A stretch of 64,000 bases of DNA from Nocardia puris (lineage in GTDB: Bacteria > Actinomycetota > Actinomycetes > Mycobacteriales > Mycobacteriaceae), in the NCBI RefSeq assembly GCF_003315035.1, contig NZ_QNRE01000001.1, forward strand, positions 159,224 to 223,223, in the 5' to 3' direction. Every line of letters starts with the position of its first letter. The first letter of the stretch is position 1. The position numbers and the translations under genes are program-made. Below the pieces are notes generated by a model that made no database searches, was not told where the DNA came from, and worked only from the letters and a program-made list of their open reading frames with translations. This document shows, in pieces, positions 55,797-64,000 of this stretch.

Positions 55797-56306
55797 TTAC
55801 GATCCCCGCTGATTCGTATCCGTCGCGCCGGTGTACTTCGCGCCCAGTTCACGGAGCCGGTCCATGGCGCGGGCAGCGTGTTCCTTGTCGTTCGAGCGGA
55901 TCGCGAGCATGGGGACGTAGTCGTCGTTCGTCAGTTCCAGCCGGGCCCAGGACTTCCGGTCCGGGAACGCCACACCGACGATGTTCCGCCACGCGAATTC
56001 GTTGTCGCCCAGGATGTTCCGCACCGACACGCCGCGTGGACCCACCCGTACGCGAGGGCGGGTGAGCATGAGCACGCCACCCGCGAGCAGCAGGCCGATG
56101 CCCACCATCGCGAACTGGTCCACGAAGCGGAAGTTCACGCCCGTCGAGCCGCTGCGCAGCCAGATGCCGCCGATGGCGAACACGATCACCAGCACCACCG
56201 CGACGATGCTCGCGGTGATCCGCGCGCGGCGCGGCCGCACCTCGAAGTCCCACTCCTCGGCGACCTCGGGTGTCTCGGCGCGGCGCCAGATGCGAACGAC
56301 CGGCAT
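55797..56306 (-). CDS. PH-domain (bPH2-like) membrane protein
   Basis: The 169-residue protein has two membrane helices (residues about 31-50 and 64-82) and a C-terminal bacterial PH domain (RVGPRGVSVRNILGDNEFAW, WARLELTNDDYVPMLAIRSN). The same gene follows ribH in mycobacteria (the Rv1417 position). It starts three bases after the ribH stop and so belongs to the riboflavin operon by position, but a link to flavin metabolism is unproven. Confidence 0.85.
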   Translation of the reverse strand: MPVVRIWRRAETPEVAEEWDFEVRPRRARITASIVAVVLVIVFAIGGIWLRSGSTGVNFRFVDQFAMVGIGLLLAGGVLMLTRPRVRVGPRGVSVRNILGDNEFAWRNIVGVAFPDRKSWARLELTNDDYVPMLAIRSNDKEHAARAMDRLRELGAKYTGATDTNQRGS

Positions 56307-56309
56307 GGC

Positions 56310-58077
<1,768 letters not shown>

Positions 58078-58145
58078 CTCGAATTAGGTGCCTCACTACA
58101 GTAAGGCCTGGCCCGTGCGCTCTCGGCGGCGCACCCGCGCGAGGG

Positions 58146-58769
58146 TCAGCCGCGCTGCTGGAGGCGTTCGACGTACTTGGCGATCACGTCGACCTCGAGG
58201 TTCACGGTGGTGCCCACGCCCGCCGCGCCGAGATTGGTCAGCGAGAGCGTGGTGGGGATGAGCGAGACCTCGAACCAGTCGCGGGTGCCGTCGGCTGCGG
58301 GTTCGTCGGCGCGGCCGAGGCCGGAGACGGTGAGCGAGATGCCGTCGACGGTGATCGAGCCCTTCTCCACCACGTAGCGGGCGATCGCGTCGGGCAGCGA
58401 GATCCGCACGACCTCCCAGTTCTCCGAGGGGGTGCGCGCCAGCACGGTGCCGGTGCCGTCGACGTGGCCCTGCACCAGATGCCCGCCGAGGCGGCTGTTG
58501 AGCGCGGCGGCGCGCTCCAGGTTCACCCGGTCGCCGGAGCCGAGCCCGCCGATGCTGGAGCGGTCCAGAGTCTCCTGCATCACGTCGACGGTGAAGGAGT
58601 CGCCGTCCACGACCTCGACGACGGTGAGGCAGACGCCGTTGACGGCGATCGAATCGCCGTGGCCCGCATCGGAGGTCACGAGCTTGCCCCGGATCGTGAG
58701 GCGGGCGGCGTCGGCCAACTGCTCGGTGGCGACGATCTCGCCCAACTCCTCGACGATGCCAGTGAACAT
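58146..58769 (-). CDS. ribE: riboflavin synthase alpha subunit
   Basis: Converts two lumazines to riboflavin and the uracil product. The 207 residues are two lumazine-binding repeats, starting MFTGIVEELGEIV and, in the second half, SRLGGHLVQGHVDGTG; the first repeat has AVNGVCLTVVEV and the second TVDGISLTVSGLG. AGGGAG precedes the ATG. It is the first gene of the ribE-ribBA-ribH set. The ribD (ribG) gene that sits with it in mycobacteria is not in this window. Confidence 0.96.
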   Translation of the reverse strand: MFTGIVEELGEIVATEQLADAARLTIRGKLVTSDAGHGDSIAVNGVCLTVVEVVDGDSFTVDVMQETLDRSSIGGLGSGDRVNLERAAALNSRLGGHLVQGHVDGTGTVLARTPSENWEVVRISLPDAIARYVVEKGSITVDGISLTVSGLGRADEPAADGTRDWFEVSLIPTTLSLTNLGAAGVGTTVNLEVDVIAKYVERLQQRG

Positions 58770-59430
58770 GCGTGACTCCCTGTCGCGTGTACGTACGGTT
58801 GACCGAACAGCCGGGACCCCGGCCGCTATTCCCGGTGCCCGGAGCCGCCCTCAGCCTAATGGGCGGGCGGCGACGGCGGTTGTCCAGCGTCGGCGCGTGG
58901 CGAGCGGCGGTCCGGTCGTTGGTGCGGTGTCGTCGCGCGGCCGGTGTGAGCCGCCACGGCCCGGTCGAGTCGGCGGCTCACGGGGGCCGGTCGCCCAGAA
59001 TTCGGAATCCGTGCCCGCGACCCACCGGGAAATCCGACCGCTCGGCTCTTTCCGGCACCGCTTCAGGACGTTCGGGCCGATCGGGTGGAAAATTCCGTCC
59101 GGTCTTTCTGTAATTTCGCTGTTCCCGGCCCGCAGGAACCGGTTCAGCCGGATTTCCGGTCGCCGGCCTCGGAAATTCACCGGTCCGGCGTAGTGTCGAG
59201 CGCGCCGGGCCGACAGACCCTGATACCCAGCGGAAACACGCTTACACCACCTTCTTGCGCAAGAGTCGAAATGGACGCAATATTGTTATGTAGCCGATTC
59301 CTGGCGTTCAACTTCCGACACCGATGACCGCCTTTTCGAGATCACCACGCCGACCGAAGAATTCCATCACTCGAGGAAGCAGGACCGACATCGTGGGTCC
59401 ACACGAGTTCGACACAGTTGGGGGTGCCGC
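58770..59430. other. intergenic region between ribE and the gene at 59431
   Basis: The 661 bases are less GC-rich than the genes, above all from 59090 to 59340. No open frame has coding bias. The minus-strand leader of ribE lacks the FMN (RFN) riboswitch core. Near 59250 a TTGCGCAAG palindrome precedes an AT-rich TATTGTTATGTAG stretch, which may hold a promoter for the gene at 59431 and leave a leader of over 100 bases. An untranslated RNA is possible but unsupported. Confidence 0.4.
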
Positions 59431-59901
59431 GTGACCACTCTGCTCGATTCCACGCTGGAGGTGCGCTGCGTGCAGTACCGGCGCGAGTTCCACATGCCCG
59501 CGTCGATCGATCCCACGTCACGCCGCATCCTCCTGCACATCGGCACCCACTACGGTGCCATCACGATGCCCGCCGATCTCGGCGAGCGCGTCCGGCAGAA
59601 GCTCGCGCAGGCCCGCATCGCCGCACCCGTCGTGCACCACCCGCGCGCCCGGCGCTGGACCTTCATCACCGGCCCGTGCCGGCCCGACACCCTCACCACC
59701 GCGGTCTCGGCCGAACTGTTCCGGCTCTACGCCACCGTCGCGTGCACCGGCAGCCAGGTGGTGCTCCCCTCCCCCGACGACGAGCGCACCGGCTACCGCA
59801 CCTGGATCGAACCGCCGCAGAACGCGACGGCCCTCCCGCCGCTCGGCACGGTCGTCGAGGCCACGCGGGCGATCGGATCGCCGAAAGCGCGCCTGCTGTA
59901 A
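59431..59901 (+). CDS. hypothetical protein
   Basis: The 156-residue soluble protein has no signal or membrane segment. It includes HIGTHYGAITMPADLGERVR, a basic PRARRWTFITGPCRPDT and a conserved-looking QVVLPSPDDERTGYRTWIEP near the C-terminus. The latter recalls the N-terminal domain of some actinobacterial regulators and prim-pol-like proteins, but I cannot place it. GTG 59431 has TTGGGGGTG upstream. The promoter region is AT-rich compared with the rest of the window. Confidence 0.65.
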   Translation: MTTLLDSTLEVRCVQYRREFHMPASIDPTSRRILLHIGTHYGAITMPADLGERVRQKLAQARIAAPVVHHPRARRWTFITGPCRPDTLTTAVSAELFRLYATVACTGSQVVLPSPDDERTGYRTWIEPPQNATALPPLGTVVEATRAIGSPKARLL

Positions 59902-59962
59902 GAGGATTCGCGCCTCCTGACGGGTCGGCCAACGAGCGCCGACCCGTTCCGGCGTGCGCGAT

Positions 59963-60643
59963 TCAAACCCGGACGGCGGCCGCTCGCCTGCGCAGCGCTT
60001 CGACGGTCGCGCCCGGGTCGGCGGTGTTGTAGACGGCCGAACCCGCGACGAAGCAGTCGATCCCGGCCTCGGCGGCCTGCTCGATGGTGTCGGCGTTGAT
60101 CCCGCCGTCGATCTCCACCACCAGGCGCAGCTCGCCCGAGTCCACCAGCCTGCGGACGACGCGCGCCTTCTCCAGCACCTGCGGGATGAACGACTGTCCA
60201 CCGAAACCCGGCTCGACGCTCATCACCAGCAGGGTGTCGAAATCGCGCAGGATCTCCAGATAGGGCTCGATCGGGGTGTTGGGCTTCACCGAGAGCCCCG
60301 CCTTCGCGCCGGCCGCGCGGATGTCGCGAGCCACCGCCACCGGATCGTCGGTGGCCTCGGCGTGGAAGGTCACGTTGTAGGCGCCCGCCTCCGCGTACGG
60401 CGGCGCCCAGCGACCCGGATCCTCGATCATCAGGTGGCAATCCAGCGGGATGTCGGTGGCCTTCAGCAGGCTCTCCACCACCGGCAGGCCGAGGGTCAGG
60501 TTGGGCACGAAATGGGCGTCCATCACATCGACGTGCAACCAGTCCGAGCCCTCCACACGGCGGGCCTCGGCGGCCAGATTCGCGAAGTCGGCGGACAGGA
60601 TGGACGGGGCGATCATCGGCTGGGCCGGGCGGGTGAACGTCAC
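59963..60643 (-). CDS. rpe: ribulose-phosphate 3-epimerase
   Basis: Interconverts ribulose 5-phosphate and xylulose 5-phosphate. The 226-residue TIM barrel has [34 protein letters not shown] (metal and catalytic Asp), [23 protein letters not shown] and [11 protein letters not shown], all diagnostic. GTG 60643 is chosen because TACACT (a -10 on the minus strand at 60652-60657) lies eight bases before it and the family start follows; a longer reading from 60712 would cross this promoter. It is divergent from the anti-sigma gene. Confidence 0.94.
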   Translation of the reverse strand: MTFTRPAQPMIAPSILSADFANLAAEARRVEGSDWLHVDVMDAHFVPNLTLGLPVVESLLKATDIPLDCHLMIEDPGRWAPPYAEAGAYNVTFHAEATDDPVAVARDIRAAGAKAGLSVKPNTPIEPYLEILRDFDTLLVMSVEPGFGGQSFIPQVLEKARVVRRLVDSGELRLVVEIDGGINADTIEQAAEAGIDCFVAGSAVYNTADPGATVEALRRRAAAVRV

Positions 60644-60693
60644 AACGCGGGAGTGTACCGAGCCCGGCGCGCGCCCCGCCGGGGGCAATCGGT

Positions 60694-60719
60694 GATTGTC
60701 CACGTCCGTCAATGGGTAG
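60694..60719 (+). promoter_or_regulatory. SigF-type promoter of the anti-sigma/sigma operon
   Basis: GATT (60694-60697), a 16-base spacer, and GGGTAG (60714-60719) match the SigF consensus GTTT-N15-17-GGGTAT with two mismatches. It lies 10 bases before the GTG of the anti-sigma gene. The same arrangement autoregulates usfX-sigF in mycobacteria. Confidence 0.5.
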
Positions 60720-60729
60720 CCTGTGCAGA

Positions 60730-61152
60730 GTGATCAACATTTCGGCGGAACAGGGGCTCTTCAGCACCCCGGTGGAGATTCGGGTGGCCGCGTCGGTCAC
60801 ACAGCTGCCCATTGTGCGCGGGCTCGCCGAAACCCTGGTGCTACTCAGCGATTTCACCCTGGACGAGGTGGCCGACATCCGGTTGGCCGTCGACGAGGTC
60901 TGCTCGACGCTCATCGCGCTCGCCGCGCCCGGCACCAGCCTGGACTGCAAGTTCACCATCGGCGAGACCGAATTGGTGGTGCGGGTCACCGGCATCGCGG
61001 CGGCCGAGGGACTCCCCGATCAGCGCAGTTTCGGCTGGCACGTGCTGCGCACCCTGACCGACACGGTGGAGGCCACGCAGGACGCCTTCGACGCCGCGGC
61101 ATCCGGATATCCGACAGCGGTCGAGTTCCGTCGGGTCCGGGGGAAGGCGTAG
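60730..61152 (+). CDS. anti-sigma factor, RsbW/UsfX-type kinase-like ATPase
   Basis: The 140-residue protein has a GHKL ATPase fold, with the N-box-like [15 protein letters not shown] (about 53-67), a central strand pair and [15 protein letters not shown]. This is the layout of mycobacterial UsfX, which holds SigF inactive. GTG 60730 is chosen over ATG 60712 because the latter lies inside the SigF-like -10 element. Its TAG shares one base with the GTG of the sigma gene, so the two are coupled. Confidence 0.85.
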   Translation: MINISAEQGLFSTPVEIRVAASVTQLPIVRGLAETLVLLSDFTLDEVADIRLAVDEVCSTLIALAAPGTSLDCKFTIGETELVVRVTGIAAAEGLPDQRSFGWHVLRTLTDTVEATQDAFDAAASGYPTAVEFRRVRGKA

Positions 61153-62024
61153 TGGCGGACGAGGACGCCGTGTTCGACCCCCGGCGCGCGAAGGCACCCG
61201 CCGACGCCACCGAGCACGCCGTCACCGTGGCGGAGGAGGACGCCGAACTCGTCGCCGAAGCGCGCAAATCCTCCGGATACGACGATGTCGGCGCGCTGTT
61301 CGAGAAACTCTCCGCCCGTGAGCCCGGCACCCCCGAGCACGCGGCGGTGCGCGACGAGCTGATCAGCCGCTGCATCCCGCTGGCCGACCACATCGCCCGC
61401 AAGTTCAGCGGCCGCGGCGAACCGTTCGACGATCTGACGCAGGTGGCGCGCGTCGGCTTGGTACACGCGGTGGACCGGTTCGACGTGAGCCGCGGCTCCA
61501 ACTTCCTGTCCTTCGCGGTGCCGACCATCATGGGTGAGGTCCGCCGCTACTTCCGCGACAACACCTGGGCGATGCGCGTGCCGCGCCGCGTCAAGGAAAC
61601 GCACCTGCGCATCGGTTCGGCCATCGACACGCTCTCCCAGACCCTCGGCCGCTCCCCCACGGCCAAGGAGATCGCCGCCGAACTCGACGTCGATCCCGAC
61701 GAGGTGACCCAGGCCGTCATCGCGGGCAACGCCTACCAGCCGAGTTCCATCGACGCGGCCGCGCTGGGCCGCGACACCGACGCGTCGCTGCTGGACACCC
61801 TCGGCGAGGAGGAGTCGCAGTTCGACCGGGTGGAGGAATACGTGGCGATCCGTCCGCTGCTGGCGGGGCTGCCCGAGCGCGAGCGGCGGATTCTCACCAT
61901 GCGGTTCTTCGAATCCATGACCCAGACGCAGATCGCCCAGCAGATGGGGATCTCGCAGATGCACGTGTCCCGGATTCTCGCCAAAACCCTTGCGCGGCTG
62001 CGGGAACTGTCCAGTAGGGACTAG
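61152..62024 (+). CDS. sigF: SigF-type alternative sigma factor (SigB/SigF/SigG family)
   Basis: The 290-residue sigma factor has region 2 (DDLTQVARVGLVHAVDRFD, FLSFAVPTIMGEVRRYFRD), region 3 (TAKEIAAELDVDPDEV) and region 4 (GLPERERRILTMRFFESM, ISQMHVSRIL). It is longer at the N-terminus than many, with an acidic stretch of about 40 residues. Such sigma factors control stress and stationary-phase genes and are held by an RsbW-type anti-sigma, which is the gene before it. Its stop overlaps the opposing YjbR gene in CTAG. Confidence 0.93.
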   Translation: MADEDAVFDPRRAKAPADATEHAVTVAEEDAELVAEARKSSGYDDVGALFEKLSAREPGTPEHAAVRDELISRCIPLADHIARKFSGRGEPFDDLTQVARVGLVHAVDRFDVSRGSNFLSFAVPTIMGEVRRYFRDNTWAMRVPRRVKETHLRIGSAIDTLSQTLGRSPTAKEIAAELDVDPDEVTQAVIAGNAYQPSSIDAAALGRDTDASLLDTLGEEESQFDRVEEYVAIRPLLAGLPERERRILTMRFFESMTQTQIAQQMGISQMHVSRILAKTLARLRELSSRD

Positions 62025-62368
62025 ACCGCCCGCTCCCGTTGCTTGCGGATCTTCGCGGGTGCGGCGAGCCACCAGGCCGCGTCGATCAGTTCGCGCAGCT
62101 GGTCGGGCGCGACCCGGTCCAGGTCGATGAGGATGTACGGGTAGCCGTCGTAGTGGGGTGTGGTGTAGAACGCGGGATCCCCCGAGGAGAGCAGCGCCTC
62201 CTTCTCGGCCATCTCGCACTGCAACACCAGCCCGCCCTCGGCCTCCGACCGCAACCGCGCGAACCCCTTCCCGCCCACTTTCAGCGCGGGGCTGCGCCAC
62301 CAGGTCGACTCCTCGACCGCGGGAAGTTCGGTCGCCATCCCCACCACGTCCTGCCACGTCAAGGTCAT
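62021..62368 (-). CDS. MmcQ/YjbR family protein
   Basis: The 115 residues form the small DUF419 (MmcQ/YjbR) fold: LPAVEESTWWRSPALKVGGK, then FARLRSEAEGGLVLQC, the aromatic FYTTPHYDGYPYILIDLDRV and a C-terminal helix (LRELIDAAWWLAAPAKIRKQ). The family is DNA-binding-like but its role is not settled. ATG 62368 matches the usual length. The last bases CTAG at 62021-62024 also form the sigma gene stop. Confidence 0.85.
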   Translation of the reverse strand: MTLTWQDVVGMATELPAVEESTWWRSPALKVGGKGFARLRSEAEGGLVLQCEMAEKEALLSSGDPAFYTTPHYDGYPYILIDLDRVAPDQLRELIDAAWWLAAPAKIRKQRERAV

Positions 62369-62453
62369 GGATTCAGTCTGAGCGCTCGGCCGCGGCCGCG
62401 CTTGGACGAATGGAACGACACGCCTCCCGGGCCGGAGCCGTCCGGTCTTCTCG

Positions 62454-63167
62454 CTATCGCGTGGCGGGGCACTCCGTCGGCAGCGTCCACTCCGAAAGGG
62501 CCGCCGAGAGCACCTCGGCGAGCGCCACCGGTTGCTCACGGGCCACGAGGTGGCCGGCATCCTCGATCGTGGTCACCGCGGCGTGCGGCACCGCGCGCAG
62601 GAATCGGGCGGTATCCCCGTCCGTGAGCGGTGAGGCACCGCCCGCGCGGATGAGCAGGACGGGCAGGTCCAGCTCCACGGCGGTCGCCCGCAGTCGCGGC
62701 AGCTGTGCGAAGATATCGTCGACGATCTCGCGGTATCGGCCGTATCCCCTTGCCTCGCTGAGGAATTCGCGGACCCGGTCGGGGTCGGCATCGGGGACCA
62801 CATCCACCAGTGCGAGGCCCGCCACCCGGGCTCGCACGGCCGGGTCTCGGAGCGCGGCAATCGTGGCGAGACCGCCCAGCGAAGCGCCGACGAGCACGCA
62901 GCCCGCCGGCTCGGCCGCCACCATGGCGGCGACATCGCCGGCACACGGCGCGAGCGCACGTGCCGCACCGCCGCTGTCGCCGTGACCGCGCTGATCGTAA
63001 GCGACACAACGGAATCCGGCCGCAGTAAGCACATCGATCACCGGCCGCCAGACCGAACGGCGCTCGCCACCCGCGTGGAGCAGCAGAACCGTGGGGCCCG
63101 CGCCGGCTTCCTCGCCCCGGAGCATCGCGCCGGGGCGGTCGAGACACCGGTCGCCCATGGGTGACAC
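62454..63167 (-). CDS. alpha/beta hydrolase
   Basis: The 237-residue protein has VLLLHAGGERRSVWRPV (oxyanion loop), YDQRGHGDSGG, the nucleophile elbow VGASLGGLATI (Ser) and the histidine in EDAGHLVARE. It is a Ser-His-Asp hydrolase of the same class as small esterases and haloperoxidase-like enzymes. GTG 63167 is chosen since AGGAG lies five bases before it. A TTG at 63188 would run into the operator. It is divergent from the TetR gene and presumably controlled by it. Confidence 0.85.
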   Translation of the reverse strand: MSPMGDRCLDRPGAMLRGEEAGAGPTVLLLHAGGERRSVWRPVIDVLTAAGFRCVAYDQRGHGDSGGAARALAPCAGDVAAMVAAEPAGCVLVGASLGGLATIAALRDPAVRARVAGLALVDVVPDADPDRVREFLSEARGYGRYREIVDDIFAQLPRLRATAVELDLPVLLIRAGGASPLTDGDTARFLRAVPHAAVTTIEDAGHLVAREQPVALAEVLSAALSEWTLPTECPATR

Positions 63168-63175
63168 CGCCTCTC

Positions 63176-63231
63176 CTACCTTGACCAATCAAAGCAAAGG
63201 GTAGTGCTGATACTTTGAGTGGTCAAGGTAG
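63176..63231. promoter_or_regulatory. TetR operator: 19-bp inverted repeat between hydrolase and TetR genes
   Basis: CTACCTTGACCAATCAAAG (63176-63194) and CTTTGAGTGGTCAAGGTAG (63213-63231) are inverted copies with one mismatch in 19 bases. Each arm is itself a small palindrome, TTGA-4-TCAA (63181-63192 and 63215-63226), spaced 34 bases. The right copy overlaps TAGAGT (63229-63234), the -10 of the TetR gene, and the left copy lies on the hydrolase promoter. Confidence 0.8.
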
Positions 63232-63241
63232 AGTGCGCCGC

Positions 63242-63832
63242 GTGACCACTTCGCGAGTGCGGCGCACGCCGGAAGACGCACGGCGTCTCATTCTCGACAC
63301 CGCCGAACGACTGCTGATCGAGGGCGGCGTGGCCGCCGTCCAGGTCCGGGCCGTCGCGGCCCGAGCCGGTATGACCGACGCGGGGGTGAACCATCACTTC
63401 GGCGGTCGCGACCGCCTCCTCGAAGCCTTGCTGCGCCACGGCGGCCGCAAGCTCCGCGCCGGCGTGGCCGCGGTACTGGACTCCTGGCTCGGCCGAGCGA
63501 CCGACCTCGGCGAACTGGTCGAGACGCTGGCCGCCTTCTACCGGCAGGGCTACGGCGAGTTGGCCGTCGCGCTGCACGCCGCCGGATGGCGCGACGAGGG
63601 CGCGGGGATGCTCGACCCGATCGTGGCGGCGATCCACGCGCGCCGCGCCGACCCCGGGGCGACCGTCGAGGACACGCGGCTGGCGGTCGCCGCCCTGCAC
63701 CAGGCCATCGCCACCGATCCTGTCTACGGCTCGGTGTTCCGCCGCAGCGCGGGGCTCTCCGACGAGACCACATCCGACGCCCAAATCGACTGGTGGACAA
63801 ACTATCTCAGCAGTGCGCTCGGATTGAAATAG
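63242..63832 (+). CDS. TetR-family regulator
   Basis: The 196 residues have the N-terminal helix-turn-helix (DTAERLLIEGGVAAVQVRAV, AGMTDAGVNHHFGGRDRLLE) and a TetR-C domain. GTG 63242 follows TAGAGT by seven bases, so the mRNA is probably leaderless and its start is well fixed. It is divergent from the alpha/beta hydrolase and separated from it by a strong double palindrome. Auto-repression and repression of the hydrolase are likely; the ligand would be the substrate of the hydrolase (inference). Confidence 0.9.
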   Translation: MTTSRVRRTPEDARRLILDTAERLLIEGGVAAVQVRAVAARAGMTDAGVNHHFGGRDRLLEALLRHGGRKLRAGVAAVLDSWLGRATDLGELVETLAAFYRQGYGELAVALHAAGWRDEGAGMLDPIVAAIHARRADPGATVEDTRLAVAALHQAIATDPVYGSVFRRSAGLSDETTSDAQIDWWTNYLSSALGLK

Positions 63833-63856
63833 CAGGCTTCATCGAGCCCCTGGTGC

Positions 63857-64000
63857 TCAGTCCCACCAGAGGCGCCAGACCGGCTGGAGGAGGCGGTGGG
63901 CGAGGGCGTCGAGGGTGTCGTGGTCCTGGTAGACGCTGTCGGAGCAGTAGGCGAAGGCTTCCAGGGCGGCGGTGAGGGCCTCGTCGCGGGTGGTGATCGC
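63857..64000 (-). CDS. hypothetical protein, C-terminal end (partial)
   Basis: The last 47 codons of a gene that begins beyond the window. The peptide is helix-rich (DEALTAALEAFAYCSDSVYQ) and ends in a Trp-rich QPVWRLWWD tail. The codon bias is strongly coding. No family is recognised from this fragment. Confidence 0.6.
   Translation of the reverse strand, partial: AITTRDEALTAALEAFAYCSDSVYQDHDTLDALAHRLLQPVWRLWWD

Noticed and set aside
58770..58900. FMN riboswitch upstream of ribE
   Set aside because: The conserved RFN boxes could not be found in the leader, and AGGGAG directly precedes the ATG.
58851..59180. Minus-strand 109-codon frame upstream of ribE
   Set aside because: No ribosome site, no motif, and Arg/Pro-rich composition without GC3 bias.
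60644..60712. Longer N-terminus of rpe
   Set aside because: The extra residues have no family similarity and would be encoded across the TACACT -10 element and the SigF-like promoter of the opposing operon.

Overview
The window is high-GC actinobacterial DNA, most likely from a Nocardia-type member of the Mycobacteriales. The reasons are the codon bias, frequent GTG starts, and a gene order that follows, as I recall it, the Mycobacterium tuberculosis Rv1408-Rv1458 backbone: ABC exporter, ctaA, qor, ctaB, tkt-tal-zwf-opcA-pgl, secG, tpiA-pgk-gap, whiA-yvcK-rapZ-uvrC, ribH-ribBA-ribE, rpe. No rRNA, tRNA, CRISPR array, IS element or phage gene was seen.

Layout. 1-14.1 kb: end of an ABC exporter, heme A synthase, a frameshifted SDR gene, a two-domain universal stress protein, quinone oxidoreductase, heme O synthase and the pentose phosphate operon. 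14.1-34.8 kb is an accessory block not present at this point of the M. tuberculosis order. It holds a fused alpha/beta E1 dehydrogenase with a 69-bp tandem duplication over its 3' end, a double-TetR regulator, and an acyl-CoA catabolic cluster (acyl-CoA ligase, thiolase-like protein, DUF35, cupin, LLM flavin oxidoreductase, acyl-CoA dehydrogenase, epoxide hydrolase-like protein, SDR) with an exact match to the KstR operator consensus. It also holds a UgpABCE-like ABC importer with a phosphodiesterase gene inside the operon. 34.8-41.8 kb: secG, an MFS exporter with a soluble C-terminal domain, and a Ser/Thr kinase fused to an extracytoplasmic cyclophilin. 41.8-51 kb: glycolytic trio, methyltransferase, and the uvrC-rapZ-yvcK-whiA operon. 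51-64 kb: HAD hydrolase, beta-propeller protein, gamma-glutamyltransferase, riboflavin genes, rpe, an anti-sigma/SigF-type sigma pair, and a hydrolase/TetR divergent pair with a 19-bp inverted repeat between them.

How it works together. ctaA and ctaB make heme A for cytochrome aa3. tkt, tal, zwf, opcA, pgl and rpe form the pentose phosphate pathway, and gap-pgk-tpiA lower glycolysis. The catabolic cluster probably activates and beta-oxidises a lipid or steroid-like acid, and the KstR-type box points to the sterol regulon. A recurrent regulatory feature is a TANNNT -10 hexamer 6-8 nt before the start codon at about a dozen genes, as expected for leaderless transcripts. The most unusual single gene is the kinase-cyclophilin fusion at 37260-39398.
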